This document shows, in pieces, positions 19,647 to 30,412 of a stretch of DNA of 64,000 nt. The DNA comes from JBHOQX01 sp042408595. Lineage in GTDB: Bacteria; Chloroflexota; Chloroflexia; Chloroflexales; Roseiflexaceae. Position numbers and translations under genes: made by a program. The notes beneath the pieces were generated by a model that had not been told where the DNA came from, ran no database searches, and saw only the letters and a list, made by a program, of their open reading frames with translations. Each line of letters starts with the position of its first letter. The first letter of the stretch is position 1. Location of the stretch: positions 1 through 64,000 of the forward strand of contig JBHOQX010000082.1 of NCBI GenBank assembly GCA_042408595.1. The letters are read 5' to 3'.

Positions 19647-20600
19647 ATGCCCTCTCTGGCGATTGTGATCGTCAACTACAACACCCGCGACCTCCTGCGC
19701 GCCTGCCTCGAATCGCTGGCGGCCGGCGCGGCGCGCTGCGCCACGACGGTCTGGGTGGTGGACAACGCATCCGCCGATGGCAGCGCCGCGATGGTACGCG
19801 CGTCCTTTCCACACGTCCGCCTGATCGCCAGCGAGCGCAACGGCGGCTTTGCATACGCCAACAATCTGGCGCTGCGCGACGTGCTGCGGGCGGGACGCGA
19901 CGCCCGGAGCCCAACCGACTCGGCCGGCGCCGACGGCCACACGCCCGACACCGCATTCGACTACGTCCTCCTCCTCAACCCCGATACCATCGTGCCGCCC
20001 GGCGCGCTCGACGCGCTGGTGGACTATATGGAGCGGCATCCGGCTGTTGGCGCCTGCGGTCCCAAGCTGCTGCTGGCCGATGGCTCGCTCGATCTGGCCT
20101 GCCGCCGCGCGTTCCCGACCCCCGCAGCGTTCATCTATCACGCTGTCGGCCTGTCGAAGCTCTTCCCGAAGAGCCGCCGCTTCGGCGCCTACAACCTGAC
20201 CTACCTCGACCCGGACGAGGAGACCGAGGTCGATTCGGTGGTGGGCGCGTGCATGCTGGTGCGTGGATCGGTCGTGCGCGAGGTGGGGCTGCTGGACGAA
20301 GCATTCTTCATGTATGGCGAAGACCTGGATTGGGCCTACCGCATCAAGCAGTATGGCTGGCGCATCATGTACGTGCCGGGCGTCGTCGTGCATCACCATA
20401 AGCGCGCCGCCAGCCGCCAGCGCCCGATCGCGTCCATCCGCCATTTTTATCACGCCATGCGCGTGTTCCACCGCAAGCACTACGCCGCGACCACGCCGGC
20501 GCCGGTGAATCTGCTGATCGAGGCGGGGATCACGTTCAAGGAGATGTGGAGCCTTGGCCGCAACCTCCTCCGCGCCCCGGAAGGTCGGCGCGTCGGTTAG
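19647..20600 (+). CDS. Family 2 glycosyltransferase (rhamnosyltransferase-like)
   Basis: This 317-residue GT-A-fold enzyme starts with LAIVIVNYNTRDLLRACLES. It carries the NPDTIVPP motif (the DxD-type metal/nucleotide site) and GACGPKLLLADGSLD, typical of WbbL-like rhamnosyltransferases, and ends with a membrane-associating basic helix. It would add a sugar to a lipid-linked or surface glycan on the cytosolic face. The ATG at 19647 has GAGG eight to nine bases upstream; earlier in-frame starts lie before the promoter. Its 3' end overlaps the start of the next gene, so the two are probably translated together. Confidence 0.88.
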   Translation: MPSLAIVIVNYNTRDLLRACLESLAAGAARCATTVWVVDNASADGSAAMVRASFPHVRLIASERNGGFAYANNLALRDVLRAGRDARSPTDSAGADGHTPDTAFDYVLLLNPDTIVPPGALDALVDYMERHPAVGACGPKLLLADGSLDLACRRAFPTPAAFIYHAVGLSKLFPKSRRFGAYNLTYLDPDEETEVDSVVGACMLVRGSVVREVGLLDEAFFMYGEDLDWAYRIKQYGWRIMYVPGVVVHHHKRAASRQRPIASIRHFYHAMRVFHRKHYAATTPAPVNLLIEAGITFKEMWSLGRNLLRAPEGRRVG

Positions 20601-22038
20601 CCCGGCGCGCGCCAACCGCTGGTTCGTCCACCCTCTGCTGAAGCTGCTGCTGATGGCCGGCGATGCGCTGGCCGTCAACGCGACGCTGATCGGCGTGTAC
20701 CTTTGGCGGCTGGACGAGAATACCGAGTTGCAGGCGGCGCTGGCGGCCAGCGCGCCGACCACCCAGCGCGACGCGCTCATCCTGCTCAACGCGATCTTTC
20801 TCGTCACGTTCGCCACCGGCGGGCTGTACACCCTCAAGCGCGGCGCATCGCGCGTCGACGAGTCGTTCAAGATCGTCGTCGCCGTCTCGCTCGGTATGTT
20901 CGCCTGGCTGATCGTCAACACGCTCCTGCCGCAGGTGGGCGGCAACGACCTGCCGATCAACGACCCGCTGCTCATCCCGGCCGCCTGGCTCGGCGCGATC
21001 GCGCTGCCGGCGATCTTCCGGTATGTCAACCGTGGCCTGCTCTACGCCCTGCGCCAGCGCGGGATCGACACCCGCCGCCTGCTGATCGTCGGGGCGCGCG
21101 AGCCGGGGCGCGAGGTGCTTCGCCGGATTCAGCACATGCCCCGGCTTGGCTACCGCGTCCAGGGCTTCCTGTCGGACACCGTGCCGGTCGGGACGCTGGT
21201 CGACGGCGTGCCAGTGCTCGGCCGCACCGCGGCGCTCGGGCGCGTGGTGCGGGCCACGCAGGCCGACGAGGTGATCATCGCGCTCTCCGGGCGGTCCTCC
21301 GCCGAGGTGCTCGACATCGTCGCACTGGCCGAGGACGAGGCAGTCGAGATCAGGCTCTATCCGGACGCCTTCCAGCTCGTCACCAACAACGGCGTCTCGA
21401 TCGGCGATGTGAGCGGCCTGCCGCTGATCGGGGTGAAGAACGTCGCGCTCGACAACCCGCTCAACCGTGCCCTCAAACGCGGCCTCGACATCGTGTTCTC
21501 CGCGGCGGTGCTGGTGTTGCTGTCGCCGATCATGCTGCTGATCGCTCTGCTGGTCAAACTCGATTCGCCGGGGCCGGTCTTTTTCATCCAGGAGCGCGTC
21601 GGGCTGGACAATCGGCCGTTTCCGACGATCAAGTTCCGCACCATGCGCCAGGACGCGCCGAACCTCGGCAACTGGACGACCCCGAACGACCCGCGGGTGA
21701 CGGCGCTCGGGCGCTTCCTGCGGCGCTACTCGCTCGACGAGCTGCCGCAGTTCATCAATGTGCTGCGCGGCGAGATGAGCGTTGTCGGGCCGCGCCCCGA
21801 GCAGCCGGTGTGGGTGGAGCGCTTCAGCCAGAGCATCCCGCGCTATATGCGCCGCCACAAGCTCAAGGCCGGCATCACCGGCTGGGCGCAGATCAACGGC
21901 CTGCGCGGCGATACCAGCATCGAGGAGCGCACCCGCTATGATTTGTATTATGTCGATTACTGGTCGCTGCTGTTCGATATCAAGATCATCATCCAGACCG
22001 CGGTGAATGTGCTGCGCGGCCAGAACAACGGCTACTGA
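20554..22038 (+). CDS. Polyprenyl glycosylphosphotransferase (initiating sugar-1-phosphate transferase)
   Basis: This protein of about 494 residues follows the WcaJ/WbaP plan: four or five N-terminal membrane helices, a central Rossmann-like domain (VGAREPGREVLRR), then the catalytic bacterial sugar transferase domain with KRGLDIVFSAAVLVLLSPI, a single re-entrant helix and the end motifs YSLDELPQFINV and MSVVGPRPE. It transfers hexose-1-phosphate from a UDP-sugar to undecaprenyl phosphate, the first step of exopolysaccharide synthesis. The start appears to be TTG 20554, inside the upstream glycosyltransferase gene, with AGGAG 11 bases before it. No later start would keep the first hydrophobic helix complete. 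Confidence 0.9.
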   Translation: MAATSSAPRKVGASVSPARANRWFVHPLLKLLLMAGDALAVNATLIGVYLWRLDENTELQAALAASAPTTQRDALILLNAIFLVTFATGGLYTLKRGASRVDESFKIVVAVSLGMFAWLIVNTLLPQVGGNDLPINDPLLIPAAWLGAIALPAIFRYVNRGLLYALRQRGIDTRRLLIVGAREPGREVLRRIQHMPRLGYRVQGFLSDTVPVGTLVDGVPVLGRTAALGRVVRATQADEVIIALSGRSSAEVLDIVALAEDEAVEIRLYPDAFQLVTNNGVSIGDVSGLPLIGVKNVALDNPLNRALKRGLDIVFSAAVLVLLSPIMLLIALLVKLDSPGPVFFIQERVGLDNRPFPTIKFRTMRQDAPNLGNWTTPNDPRVTALGRFLRRYSLDELPQFINVLRGEMSVVGPRPEQPVWVERFSQSIPRYMRRHKLKAGITGWAQINGLRGDTSIEERTRYDLYYVDYWSLLFDIKIIIQTAVNVLRGQNNGY

Positions 22039-22118
22039 TCGCGACGCGGGAGCGTGGGAGGGCGGGAGAGGCCGCATACGCTCAGCTCCAGTTCCAATCT
22101 CCATTCTCAGAGGACACC

Positions 22119-23579
<1,461 letters not shown>

Positions 23580-23589
23580 GGAGAGATTG

Positions 23590-24160
23590 ACGCTCCGGCG
23601 CGGGCTGCAGGCCGGCGTAGCTCGGTTCGACCTGCCGCACGCAGGCCGGCCCGCCCCCGCCCCCCGCCACGCACGCCAGGTACGCCGTCGTCGTCTGCTC
23701 CGCCGCCAGCGCCGCCCCCAGTTCCTGCCCCTGCAGCGCCTGGTCCACCGGCCGGTCGAACCAATACAAGTCCAGCCGCGGCGCCTCCAGCACCGCCCTC
23801 GCCCCCTCGTCCGCCAGGCCCGGCGCGGCCGCGGCATACACCGCCCGCGCCTCCCCGTCCGCCACCCCGGCCGCCACGCGCACCCGCGCCGGATAGGTCC
23901 CCGGCAGCAGCTCCCGCTGCGCGATCAAGAAGCGCAGCCACGCCCAGCAGGCCTGCGGCTGCGTACTGCGCGCCGGCAGCTACCCCGCCAGGGCCAGGGG
24001 CCCCCACCCACTGCCGCCGGCAGTCGCGCCTGTGCCGTGTCCGCGGGCGGCCCGCCCCGCCGTAGCGGTCGGCGGCATCCAGCCAGAACGCCACCTGCCC
24101 CGCGGCGCGCGGCGCGGCGCTCTCGTCCGCCCGCAGCGTCCGGGTGTAGCCGGTCAGGAC
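23590..24160 (-). pseudogene. Degenerate exported-protein remnant, possibly an ABC substrate-binding protein
   Basis: Several frames on the minus strand contain protein-like pieces but none is intact. Near 24150-24060 one reads LRADESAAPRAAGQVAFWLD. Near 23960-23610, in another frame, one reads ACWAWLRFLIAQRELLPG and then EAPRLDLYWFDRP. The block ACWAWLRFLI is reminiscent of the C-terminal helix of extracellular solute-binding proteins, but this is weak. At least two frameshifts are needed to join the pieces. The stretch is convergent with gatA and looks like a gene in decay. Confidence 0.35.
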
Positions 24161-24345
24161 GGTATGCGACGAGGGGGCGCAGGACCACGAGAACGTGGCC
24201 GCCCGGGCCGGCAGCAGATCACAGGCGGCGACCCTACGGGCGAATCGGCGGGATCGGCCAGCTTGCCCCAGGCCGACCACAGAAAGGTGATGCCGAGAAG
24301 AAGACGTGCGACGAAGATGAGGGGAGCCAGAAGATCGCTGTCCAT
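24154..24345 (-). pseudogene. MauE/DoxX-like membrane protein, N-terminal fragment
   Basis: From ATG 24345 the frame encodes APLIFVARLLLGITFLWSAW and then GKLADP, the first helix and turn of MauE/DoxX-type membrane proteins. The expected continuation FARRVAACDLLPARAA is found in the next frame, so a frameshift lies near 24240. The remaining helices of the family are missing, and the sequence runs into the degenerate stretch to the left. MauE-type proteins are membrane partners in disulfide or quinone-linked redox chemistry; this copy is broken. Confidence 0.5.
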
Positions 24346-24484
24346 CAGCGTATCCGGGTGCGCGAGCGCCGCTAGCTGCGTGCCAGGTCACGGAGCGGGC
24401 GTTGGGTGGAGCTGTGGTTCAAAGACACTCTAGCATGTACCGCTCGAGGCCATCAATGCGGACTACCAATCCTGCACGGGCCGA

Positions 24485-26667
24485 TCATCGCGCGCCCCCG
24501 CGCTCCACCCGGAGCCGCGCCGCCAGCCCGGTGTAGCGCGCCTGCACCCGGCTGTTCGCCACCGCCATCGCCAGCGCTCGCCGGTCGCCGGCCAGCACCA
24601 CCAGCCGCTTCGCCCGCGTCACCGCAGTGTAGAACAGGTTGCGCTGCAACAGCATATAGTGCTGCGTCAGCAGCGGCAGCACCACGCAGGGGTACTCCGC
24701 GCCCTGCGCCTTGTGCACCGAAACAGCGTACGCCAGCATCAACTCGTCCAGCCCGCCGAAGTCGTAGGCCACATCGCGCGCCTCGTCGTAGCGCACCGTC
24801 AGCGTCTGCTCCACCGGATCGATCCCTACGATCTCGCCGATGTCGCCGTTATACACCTCCAGGTCGTAGTTGTTGCGGAGTTGCAGCACCCGGTCGCCGA
24901 CGCGGAAGGTCGTCGCGCCGACACGCTGCTCCGCCAGCCCCGGCCGCGGCGGGTTGAGCTCCTCCTGCAACAGCGCGTTCAGGCTGGCGACCCCCGCCGG
25001 CCCACGGTGCGTCGGCGTGAGCACCTGCACGTCGCGGCGCGGATCGAGCCCGAAGCGCCGCGGGATGCGCTCCGCCACCAGTTCGGCGACCAGCGCGGCG
25101 CACGCCTCCGGCTCGGGCCGCGGGAAGAAGAAGAAATCGTCCAGCCCGCGCGTCTCCGGCAGCTCGCCGCGGTTGATCCGGTGCGCGTTGCTGATGATCC
25201 CGCTCCCCTCCGCCTGGCGGAAGATCACGTCGAGGTGGACGCTCGGCACCGCCATGCTGTCGAGCAGATCGCGCAGCACGCGCCCCGGGCCGACGCTCGG
25301 CAGCTGGTCGGCGTCGCCGACGAGCAGCAGGTGTGCTTCGGGCGGCACGGCCTTCAGCAGGTGGTTCGCCAGCAGCACGTCGAGCATGCTGCATTCGTCC
25401 ACGATCACCATGTCGGCGTCGAGCGGATGCCCGGCGTTACGCTTGAAATGCGGCCCGCCGGCGGGCGAATACTCCAGCAGCCGATGAATGGTGCGCGCCT
25501 CGGCCCCGGTCGCCTCGCTCAGCCGTTTGGCGGCGCGCCCGGTCGGCGAGGCCAGCAGGGCGCGGTAGCCGCGCTGCTCCAGCGCCAGGATGAGTGTGCG
25601 GAGCGCCGTGGTCTTACCTGTACCGGGGCCGCCGGTCAGCACGCTTACCTTGCTCGTAAGCGCCATCCGCACCGCCTCCCGCTGCCGCCCGGTCAGGTCG
25701 ATCCCGCGCGTCTCCGCCAGGTGCGCGAACACCCGCGGCCAGTCCGCCGCGCGGTACGCGGGCGCGATCCGCGACGGGGCGCGCAGCAGCTCGAACAGCC
25801 GCCCGGCGACGCCGACCTCGGCGTGATAGAACGGCAGCAGATAGACATGCCGCTCGCCGTCGCGTGCCTCCACGTGCACCTGCCGGGTGATCGCGATCGC
25901 CTCGAGCGTCGCGGCGATGCTGGCCTCGTCCACCTTCAGCAGCCGGGCTGCCGTGCGCACCAGTTCGTCCCACGGCAGAAAACAGTGGCCGTCCTCGGTC
26001 GCCTGGCTCAGCGCGTAGCGCAGGCCGGCGCTCAGGCGTTCCGGCGCGTCGGGCGGGATGCCAAGCGCCTGCGCGATCCGGTCGGCGGTCAGGAAGCCGA
26101 TGCCATCGATCTCATCGGCGAGGCGATAGGGGTTGGCCTGGACAAGCTGGAGCGCGGCGTCGCCGTAGTGCTTGTAGATGCGGACAGCCAGGCCGGGCGG
26201 GATGTCGAGTTCATGCAGGAAGAGCATGATCGCCTTGATCTGCTGCTGCTCCTGCCAGGCGCGTTCGATCAGCGCGGCGCGCTTGCGGCCCAGCCCCGGC
26301 ACCTCGGCCAGGCGCTGCGGCTCGTGCTCGATCACGTGGAGCGTGTAGCTGCCGAACGTCTCGGCGATCCGTTTGGCGGTCGCCGGGCCGATGCCCTTGA
26401 TCAGGCCGGAGCCGAGGTAGCGGCGGATGCCCTCGACCGTCGCCGGCAGCACGGTGCGGTAGCGCTCGACGACGAACTGCCGCCCATGCTCCGGGTGGTC
26501 GGCCCAGCGCCCGTCCAGCTCCAGCGACTCGCCGACCCGCACCCCAGCAGCTTTCCGACGATCGTCACCTGGAACGGCCGGTCGCGCGGTTGCAGCCGGG
26601 CGACGGTGTAGCCGTCCTCTTCGCTATGGTAGGTGATGCGTTCGAGGATGCCTTCGAGGGTCGGCAT
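24485..26667 (-). pseudogene. recD2: RecD2-type 5'-3' DNA helicase with a single-base frameshift
   Basis: From ATG 26667 the first 40 residues (MPTLEGILERITYHSEEDGY and on to VGKLLG) are in one frame. The remaining roughly 685 residues, VRVGESLELDGRW onward, are in another. The switch falls in a run of four G at about 26549-26552, where five would restore the frame. The rest is a complete RecD2: OB-like domain, helix-hairpin-helix repeats (VPGLGRKRAALIERAW), Walker A GGPGTGKTTALRTL, DECSMLDV, GDADQLPSVGPG and the C-terminal UvrD-like motifs SVHKAQGAEYP and YTAVTRAK. It unwinds DNA without RecBC. This may be a sequencing error in a homopolymer or a real mutation. Confidence 0.8.
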
Positions 26668-26715
26668 GTTCCCTGCCACCAACGGGCGCCGGTCGGGGCG
26701 GAGGCTCACGGCCCC

Positions 26716-27693
26716 CTACGCTGGCGCGGCGATATCGAACCGCACAGTTCGCGTTTGGCGGCTGTCCAGGCCGTACACGACCATCAGCCATGGGCCGGCG
26801 ACCGCGTTCTGCGGCGCGACCCAGCGCAGGTCGGCGCGCCCGGTGCTGTCCACGATGCCGCTGAAGTCCTCCCCGCCGAGCGCCCGCCCGTCCGGCGACG
26901 ACGCCCAATACACGAAGCGTTCGCCCGGGCGCAGACCGGTGACGTAGAAGGCGAAGGTCGCGCCCGGCCCGCCCCGCCTCGGCTCGACATTGCTGTCCGG
27001 CTCCGGCACGGGTAGGGCGGCAGGCGGCGGCCCGCCCGCCGCGCTGATGGTGAAGCGGACCACCTGCTCCATACCGCTCGTCACGCCATGGCCAACCATC
27101 AGCCACGTACCGCCGACCGCATCGACGGGGGCCTGCCAGGTCCAGGTCGCGTAGCCGTCACCGTTGGCGCCAGCCGTGAAATCGTCGCCGCCCACCGTTG
27201 CCCCATCCGGTGCAGTGGTCCAGTACGCGACCGTCTCGCCCCGGCGGAAACCAGTCGCCGCAAAGGTGAACACCGTACCGGGCGGGCCGCCGGCCGGCTG
27301 CACCGAGATCGGCGGTTCGGGCGGCGGCGCGCCATTCACAATCTCGAATGGGATGACGATGGTGCGGATGCCGTCGCGGCTGCTGACCGCGACCATCTTC
27401 CACTCGCCGCTCTGGGCATCGCGAGGCGCGCGCCAGTCCCAGCTGGCGCGTCCGTCGCCGTCCGCCTCGAACGAGTTGCGTGCGTCCCCGAGCACCGCGC
27501 CGTCCGGCGCGACGACATACCATCCCAAACTCTCGCGCCGCCCGAAACCATCGGCGCGGAATGTGAACCTGGTCTCGGGCAGGCCGGCCACCGGCTCGAC
27601 CGATGGAGCCTGCGCCCGGGCCGACGGCGCACCGAAGGCCGCCAGCATCAGCAGGAACAGCGCAGCCAGCGCGCCGCGCGCAAACAGCTTCAC
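26716..27693 (-). CDS. Secreted protein with three tandem Ig-like repeats
   Basis: This 325-residue protein starts at GTG 27693, which has AAGGAG eight bases upstream and gives a clean signal peptide (KLFARG, then a Leu/Ala core, cut near ARAQA). The mature part is three repeats of about 95 residues, each with the pattern P-GxPxTxFTFxAxGF-GE-W-PDG-F-G-A-W-W-AP-A-GxWxMV followed by a beta strand ending VRFxI. The repeats are separated by Pro-rich linkers. They look like Ig-like or IPT-type adhesion modules of the cell surface. No catalytic residues are seen. It lies upstream of recD2 on the same strand with a 48-bp gap. Confidence 0.75.
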   Translation of the reverse strand: MKLFARGALAALFLLMLAAFGAPSARAQAPSVEPVAGLPETRFTFRADGFGRRESLGWYVVAPDGAVLGDARNSFEADGDGRASWDWRAPRDAQSGEWKMVAVSSRDGIRTIVIPFEIVNGAPPPEPPISVQPAGGPPGTVFTFAATGFRRGETVAYWTTAPDGATVGGDDFTAGANGDGYATWTWQAPVDAVGGTWLMVGHGVTSGMEQVVRFTISAAGGPPPAALPVPEPDSNVEPRRGGPGATFAFYVTGLRPGERFVYWASSPDGRALGGEDFSGIVDSTGRADLRWVAPQNAVAGPWLMVVYGLDSRQTRTVRFDIAAPA

Positions 27694-27840
27694 GACATAC
27701 GCTCCTTCACCATCGGGTGGCCTCATCTGGCACACCACGCTCGGACCGCCTCGACGGCATGGTACCACGGCGGCGCGGGGCGCGCCGCCCCACGGAGTTG
27801 CTCAGCTCGAGCAGGGGTGGGGGCCTCGCCCCCTCCACAC

Positions 27841-27881
27841 GCCTGCGATGCGGGCGACCGCGTACATCCTGTCATTCAGCG
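27841..27881. repeat. Dispersed intergenic repeat, copy 1
   Basis: The word CGATGCGGGCGACCG, followed by GTAC, CCTGT and ATTCA, recurs at 31142-31176 with few changes. In both places a GC-rich inverted segment with a CTTCGCCCC or CCTCGCCCC core lies just to its left, and a related core occurs again near 31755. Both copies sit in short gaps between genes, so this looks like a short mobile or structural intergenic element. Confidence 0.5.
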
Positions 27882-28594
27882 GAGGGGCGCGGGCCGTGCT
27901 CGTCGTAGCGCTCCCAGAGCGGGTGATTGACGCAGCGCAGGCGCTGGTGGCTCGGGGTGAGCAGCATCTGGCGGGCGGTGCCGGGCGGCAGCGCCTCCCG
28001 GTCGACCCTGCCGGCCCGATAGAGCGCCATCACTTCCCCATAAGACTCGGCGTCGCTCAGGTTGCCGAGCGCCAGGATCAGCGTCGCCAGCAGCTTCGGG
28101 TCGTCATAGGCGCGCAGCCGCTCGCGCAGCCCGGCCACGACCTGGTCGTGCGTCTCGGGGGCGTAGGCCGTCAGGTAGGTCAGCGCATTCAAGGCCACCC
28201 CCCGCCCGACCGGGTGGACCGCCGGGTCGTCGGCTGTCGCCCAGAGCGCGTCCATCGCCGGGGCACCGATCCGCGCGATGATCTGCGGCGCTTCGGTCGC
28301 CCACAGGCGCGGCAGCTCCTCGTCGGGGTATTCCAGCGGGATGGGGTACTGCGCCACAAGCGGCGCGATCATCTCCGGCGGGCGCACCTCGCCGAGCAGC
28401 CGCAGCGCGTGGAGCGGGCCGAAACAGTGTGGCTCGTCGCCGTGCAGCTTCTCGATGTCGGTGGCGAGCGCGATCAGCGGGCCGGCGGCAGCCGGGCCGC
28501 TCCGAATGATCTGCTGCGCCAGCCGCTCCGGCGGGCGCAGGCCCACCCGCTCAAGCTGGGCGACCAGATCGGTCGCCGCCAGATCAACAGGCAT
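27872..28594 (-). CDS. HEAT-repeat-like helical protein of unknown function
   Basis: This 240-residue, all-helical protein has repeated helix pairs with conserved Leu and Pro spacing (for example GPLHALRLLGEVRPPEMIAP and LLATLILALGNLSDAES), typical of HEAT/DUF1186-like scaffolds that bind other proteins. There are no catalytic motifs. The start codon at 28594 overlaps the last codons of rnhB by 11 bp, so the two are translated together. The methyltransferase, rnhB and this gene form a tight run. Confidence 0.65.
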   Translation of the reverse strand: MPVDLAATDLVAQLERVGLRPPERLAQQIIRSGPAAAGPLIALATDIEKLHGDEPHCFGPLHALRLLGEVRPPEMIAPLVAQYPIPLEYPDEELPRLWATEAPQIIARIGAPAMDALWATADDPAVHPVGRGVALNALTYLTAYAPETHDQVVAGLRERLRAYDDPKLLATLILALGNLSDAESYGEVMALYRAGRVDREALPPGTARQMLLTPSHQRLRCVNHPLWERYDEHGPRPSAE

Positions 28595-29264
28595 GAGTCG
28601 TCTCCATCGCGTCGCTCACCGGGCGGGCCGGCCAGGCCTCGCTGTCGAGCAGATCGGCGATCGGGCGGAAGCTGCGGCGATGCTCGGGCGACGGCCCACG
28701 CGCCCGGAGCGCCGCAGCGTGCGCCGCCGTGCCGTAGCCTTTGTGGGCGGCGAAGCCGTACCCCGGCAGCCGCCGGTCGAGCGCTTCCATGAGCCGGTCG
28801 CGCGTCACCTTGGCGACGATCGAGGCCGCCGCGATCGAGAGGCAGCAGGCGTCGCCGCGGATCAGGGCACGCTGCGCCGCCGGCCAGCCGCGCAGCTCCA
28901 CCGCGTCGATCAGCAGCGCATCGGGCGCCAGCGGCAGCCGCAGCAGCGCCACCTGCATCGCCAGGCGCGTTGCTGCCAGAATGCCGTGGCTGTCCACCAC
29001 GTGCGCCGGCGCCGCACCGACCGCCCAGGCGTCCGCCAGGGCGGTGATGCGCTCGTACAGCGCCTCGCGCTGCGCCGGCGTGAGCGCCTTCGAGTCGTCC
29101 ACGCCGGCCAGCGGCGATGGGTCGGCCAGCAGGCGCGCCGGCAGCACCACCGCCGCCGCGACCACCGGCCCGGCCCAGCAGCCCCGCCCGACCTCGTCCA
29201 CCCCGGCGAGCCGCCGGTGGCCGGCAGCGAGCAGCGCGCGCTCATGTTCGACGGTCGGCGTCAT
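28584..29264 (-). CDS. rnhB: Ribonuclease HII
   Basis: This 226-residue protein carries the RNase HII signature DEVGRGCWAGPV with the first metal-binding Asp-Glu pair (about residues 22-23). Further acidic ligands are in GVDDSKALT (as the Asp before Ser-Lys) and LLIDAVEL, and ASIVAKVTRD is also conserved. It removes single ribonucleotides and RNA primers from DNA duplexes. The ATG at 29264 overlaps the TGA of the methyltransferase gene (ATGA), and GGAG lies ten bases upstream. The C-terminal tail beyond residue 205 is longer than usual. Confidence 0.93.
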   Translation of the reverse strand: MTPTVEHERALLAAGHRRLAGVDEVGRGCWAGPVVAAAVVLPARLLADPSPLAGVDDSKALTPAQREALYERITALADAWAVGAAPAHVVDSHGILAATRLAMQVALLRLPLAPDALLIDAVELRGWPAAQRALIRGDACCLSIAAASIVAKVTRDRLMEALDRRLPGYGFAAHKGYGTAAHAAALRARGPSPEHRRSFRPIADLLDSEAWPARPVSDAMETTHAC

Positions 29265-29905
29265 GGGCGCTTCTCTCCGATGATCAGATAGACCTCGCCG
29301 CCCGGCGCAGCGCGCCACACAGCGCAGGCGGCAAACCCGGACTGCGCGATGCGCGCCAGCAGCGCAGCGCCGGCGGGATCGGCGCCGGGGCGCGGCGGGC
29401 GCTGGAGCGTCAGGCGATAGGCCAGATCGACCAGGCGCGCATACACCCCGCTGCCAGCAATCCGCGCGCCAGGGACGATCACCAGCCGCCCGCCGGGGCG
29501 CAGCACGCGCCACGCCTCGGCCAGCGTCGCCGCGTCGGCGATATACCCGGTCGGAAAGGTCGCCGCCACGGTGGCGAACGCCGCCGCACCGAACGGCAGG
29601 GCCCGGGCGTCCGCCCGCACCAGGCGCGCCGAAAAACCAGCGCGCCCGACCTTGCGGCGGGCGCGGCTGAGCATCTGGGGCGAGCGGTCGAGGCCGACGG
29701 CAGGAACGGCGGATGTGGCGAGCGCCTGGTGCAGATCGCCGGTGCCGCAACCCAGCTCCAGCACGGGCGGGCGCAGCTCCGGCAGCGCGCTAAGCGCCCA
29801 GTCGCGCCAGTGGCCGCCGGAGACCAGCGCCGCGACCGTATCGTACGTCCAGGCGAACTCGCCGTAGAAGCGATCGAACGCCCAGCGCACAAACCCGGCG
29901 TACAC
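29261..29905 (-). CDS. Class I SAM-dependent methyltransferase
   Basis: This protein of about 214 residues has the SAM-binding motif VLELGCGTGDLHQAL, the acidic motif II in VGLDRSPQML, and the ADARALPF and LRPGGRLVIVPG motifs of Methyltransf_11-type enzymes. The methyl acceptor cannot be read. The start is uncertain: no ATG fits, and GTG codons at 29914 and 29905 follow a GGAGG; 29905 is taken. Sequence further upstream is a run of GAACGCT tandem repeats and is not coding. It is coupled to rnhB. Confidence 0.75.
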   Translation of the reverse strand: MYAGFVRWAFDRFYGEFAWTYDTVAALVSGGHWRDWALSALPELRPPVLELGCGTGDLHQALATSAVPAVGLDRSPQMLSRARRKVGRAGFSARLVRADARALPFGAAAFATVAATFPTGYIADAATLAEAWRVLRPGGRLVIVPGARIAGSGVYARLVDLAYRLTLQRPPRPGADPAGAALLARIAQSGFAACAVWRAAPGGEVYLIIGEKRP

Positions 29906-29937
29906 CTGCGGCACGACCTCCGATATTCCAGGTTTTG

Positions 29938-29962
29938 AACGCTGAACGCTGAACGCTGAACT
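29938..29962. repeat. Tandem GAACGCT repeats
   Basis: Three and a half copies of a 7-bp unit (GAACGCT) lie between rplS and the methyltransferase gene. A degenerate version occurs after the DUF6174 gene (about 14277-14304), and a similar word appears inside a uvrA insertion near 15775. Confidence 0.6.
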
Positions 29963-29978
29963 TCGCCCCTGCACCGCG

Positions 29979-30329
29979 CTACCGCCGCTCCTTGATACGC
30001 GCCGCCTTGCCGGTCAGGCCGCGCAGGTAGAACAGGCGCGCACGGCGGACCTTCCCGCGCCGCACGACGCGGATGCTCTCCAGACGGGGCGCGTGGAGCA
30101 GAAAGGTTCGCTCGACGCCGATGCCGTGCGAGGCGATCCGGCGCAGCGTGAAGTTCTGGTTGATACCGCCGGAGCGCTTGCGGATGCAGACCCCCTCGAA
30201 CTCCTGGATGCGCTCGCGGTTGCCCTCGACCACGCGGATGCCGACGCGCACCGTATCGCCCGGGCCGAAGTCCGGCACATCGGATTTCAGCTGCCGCGCC
30301 TCGAGCTCGCGGATAATCGGACTTGTCAT
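29979..30329 (-). CDS. rplS: 50S ribosomal protein L19
   Basis: This 116-residue protein matches bacterial L19 throughout (GDTVRVGIRVVEGNRERIQ, FEGVCIRKRSGGINQNFT, and a basic C-terminus), ending in KAARIKERR. It sits at the interface of the two ribosomal subunits. GAGG lies five bases before the ATG. Unusually it is not next to trmD or rimM here, but between a methyltransferase and a sugar isomerase gene. It has its own promoter about 85 bp upstream. Confidence 0.96.
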   Translation of the reverse strand: MTSPIIRELEARQLKSDVPDFGPGDTVRVGIRVVEGNRERIQEFEGVCIRKRSGGINQNFTLRRIASHGIGVERTFLLHAPRLESIRVVRRGKVRRARLFYLRGLTGKAARIKERR

Positions 30330-30343
30330 ACTGGCCTCGACAC

Positions 30344-30382
30344 AAAAAGACGGGGCACGACGGCTTGCCCTCCGGCGGCCCC
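30344..30382 (-). promoter_or_regulatory. Candidate hairpin and U-run in the rplS leader
   Basis: In the rplS leader, GGGGC (minus strand, 30382-30378) can pair with GCCCC (30356-30352) around a GC-rich loop, and five U follow (30348-30344). This could be an attenuator or a ribosomal-protein leader element, as known for other ribosomal genes. It is short and unproven. Confidence 0.3.
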
Positions 30383-30412
30383 TTACGGACGGCTATCGGT
30401 TTCGCTGCGGCG

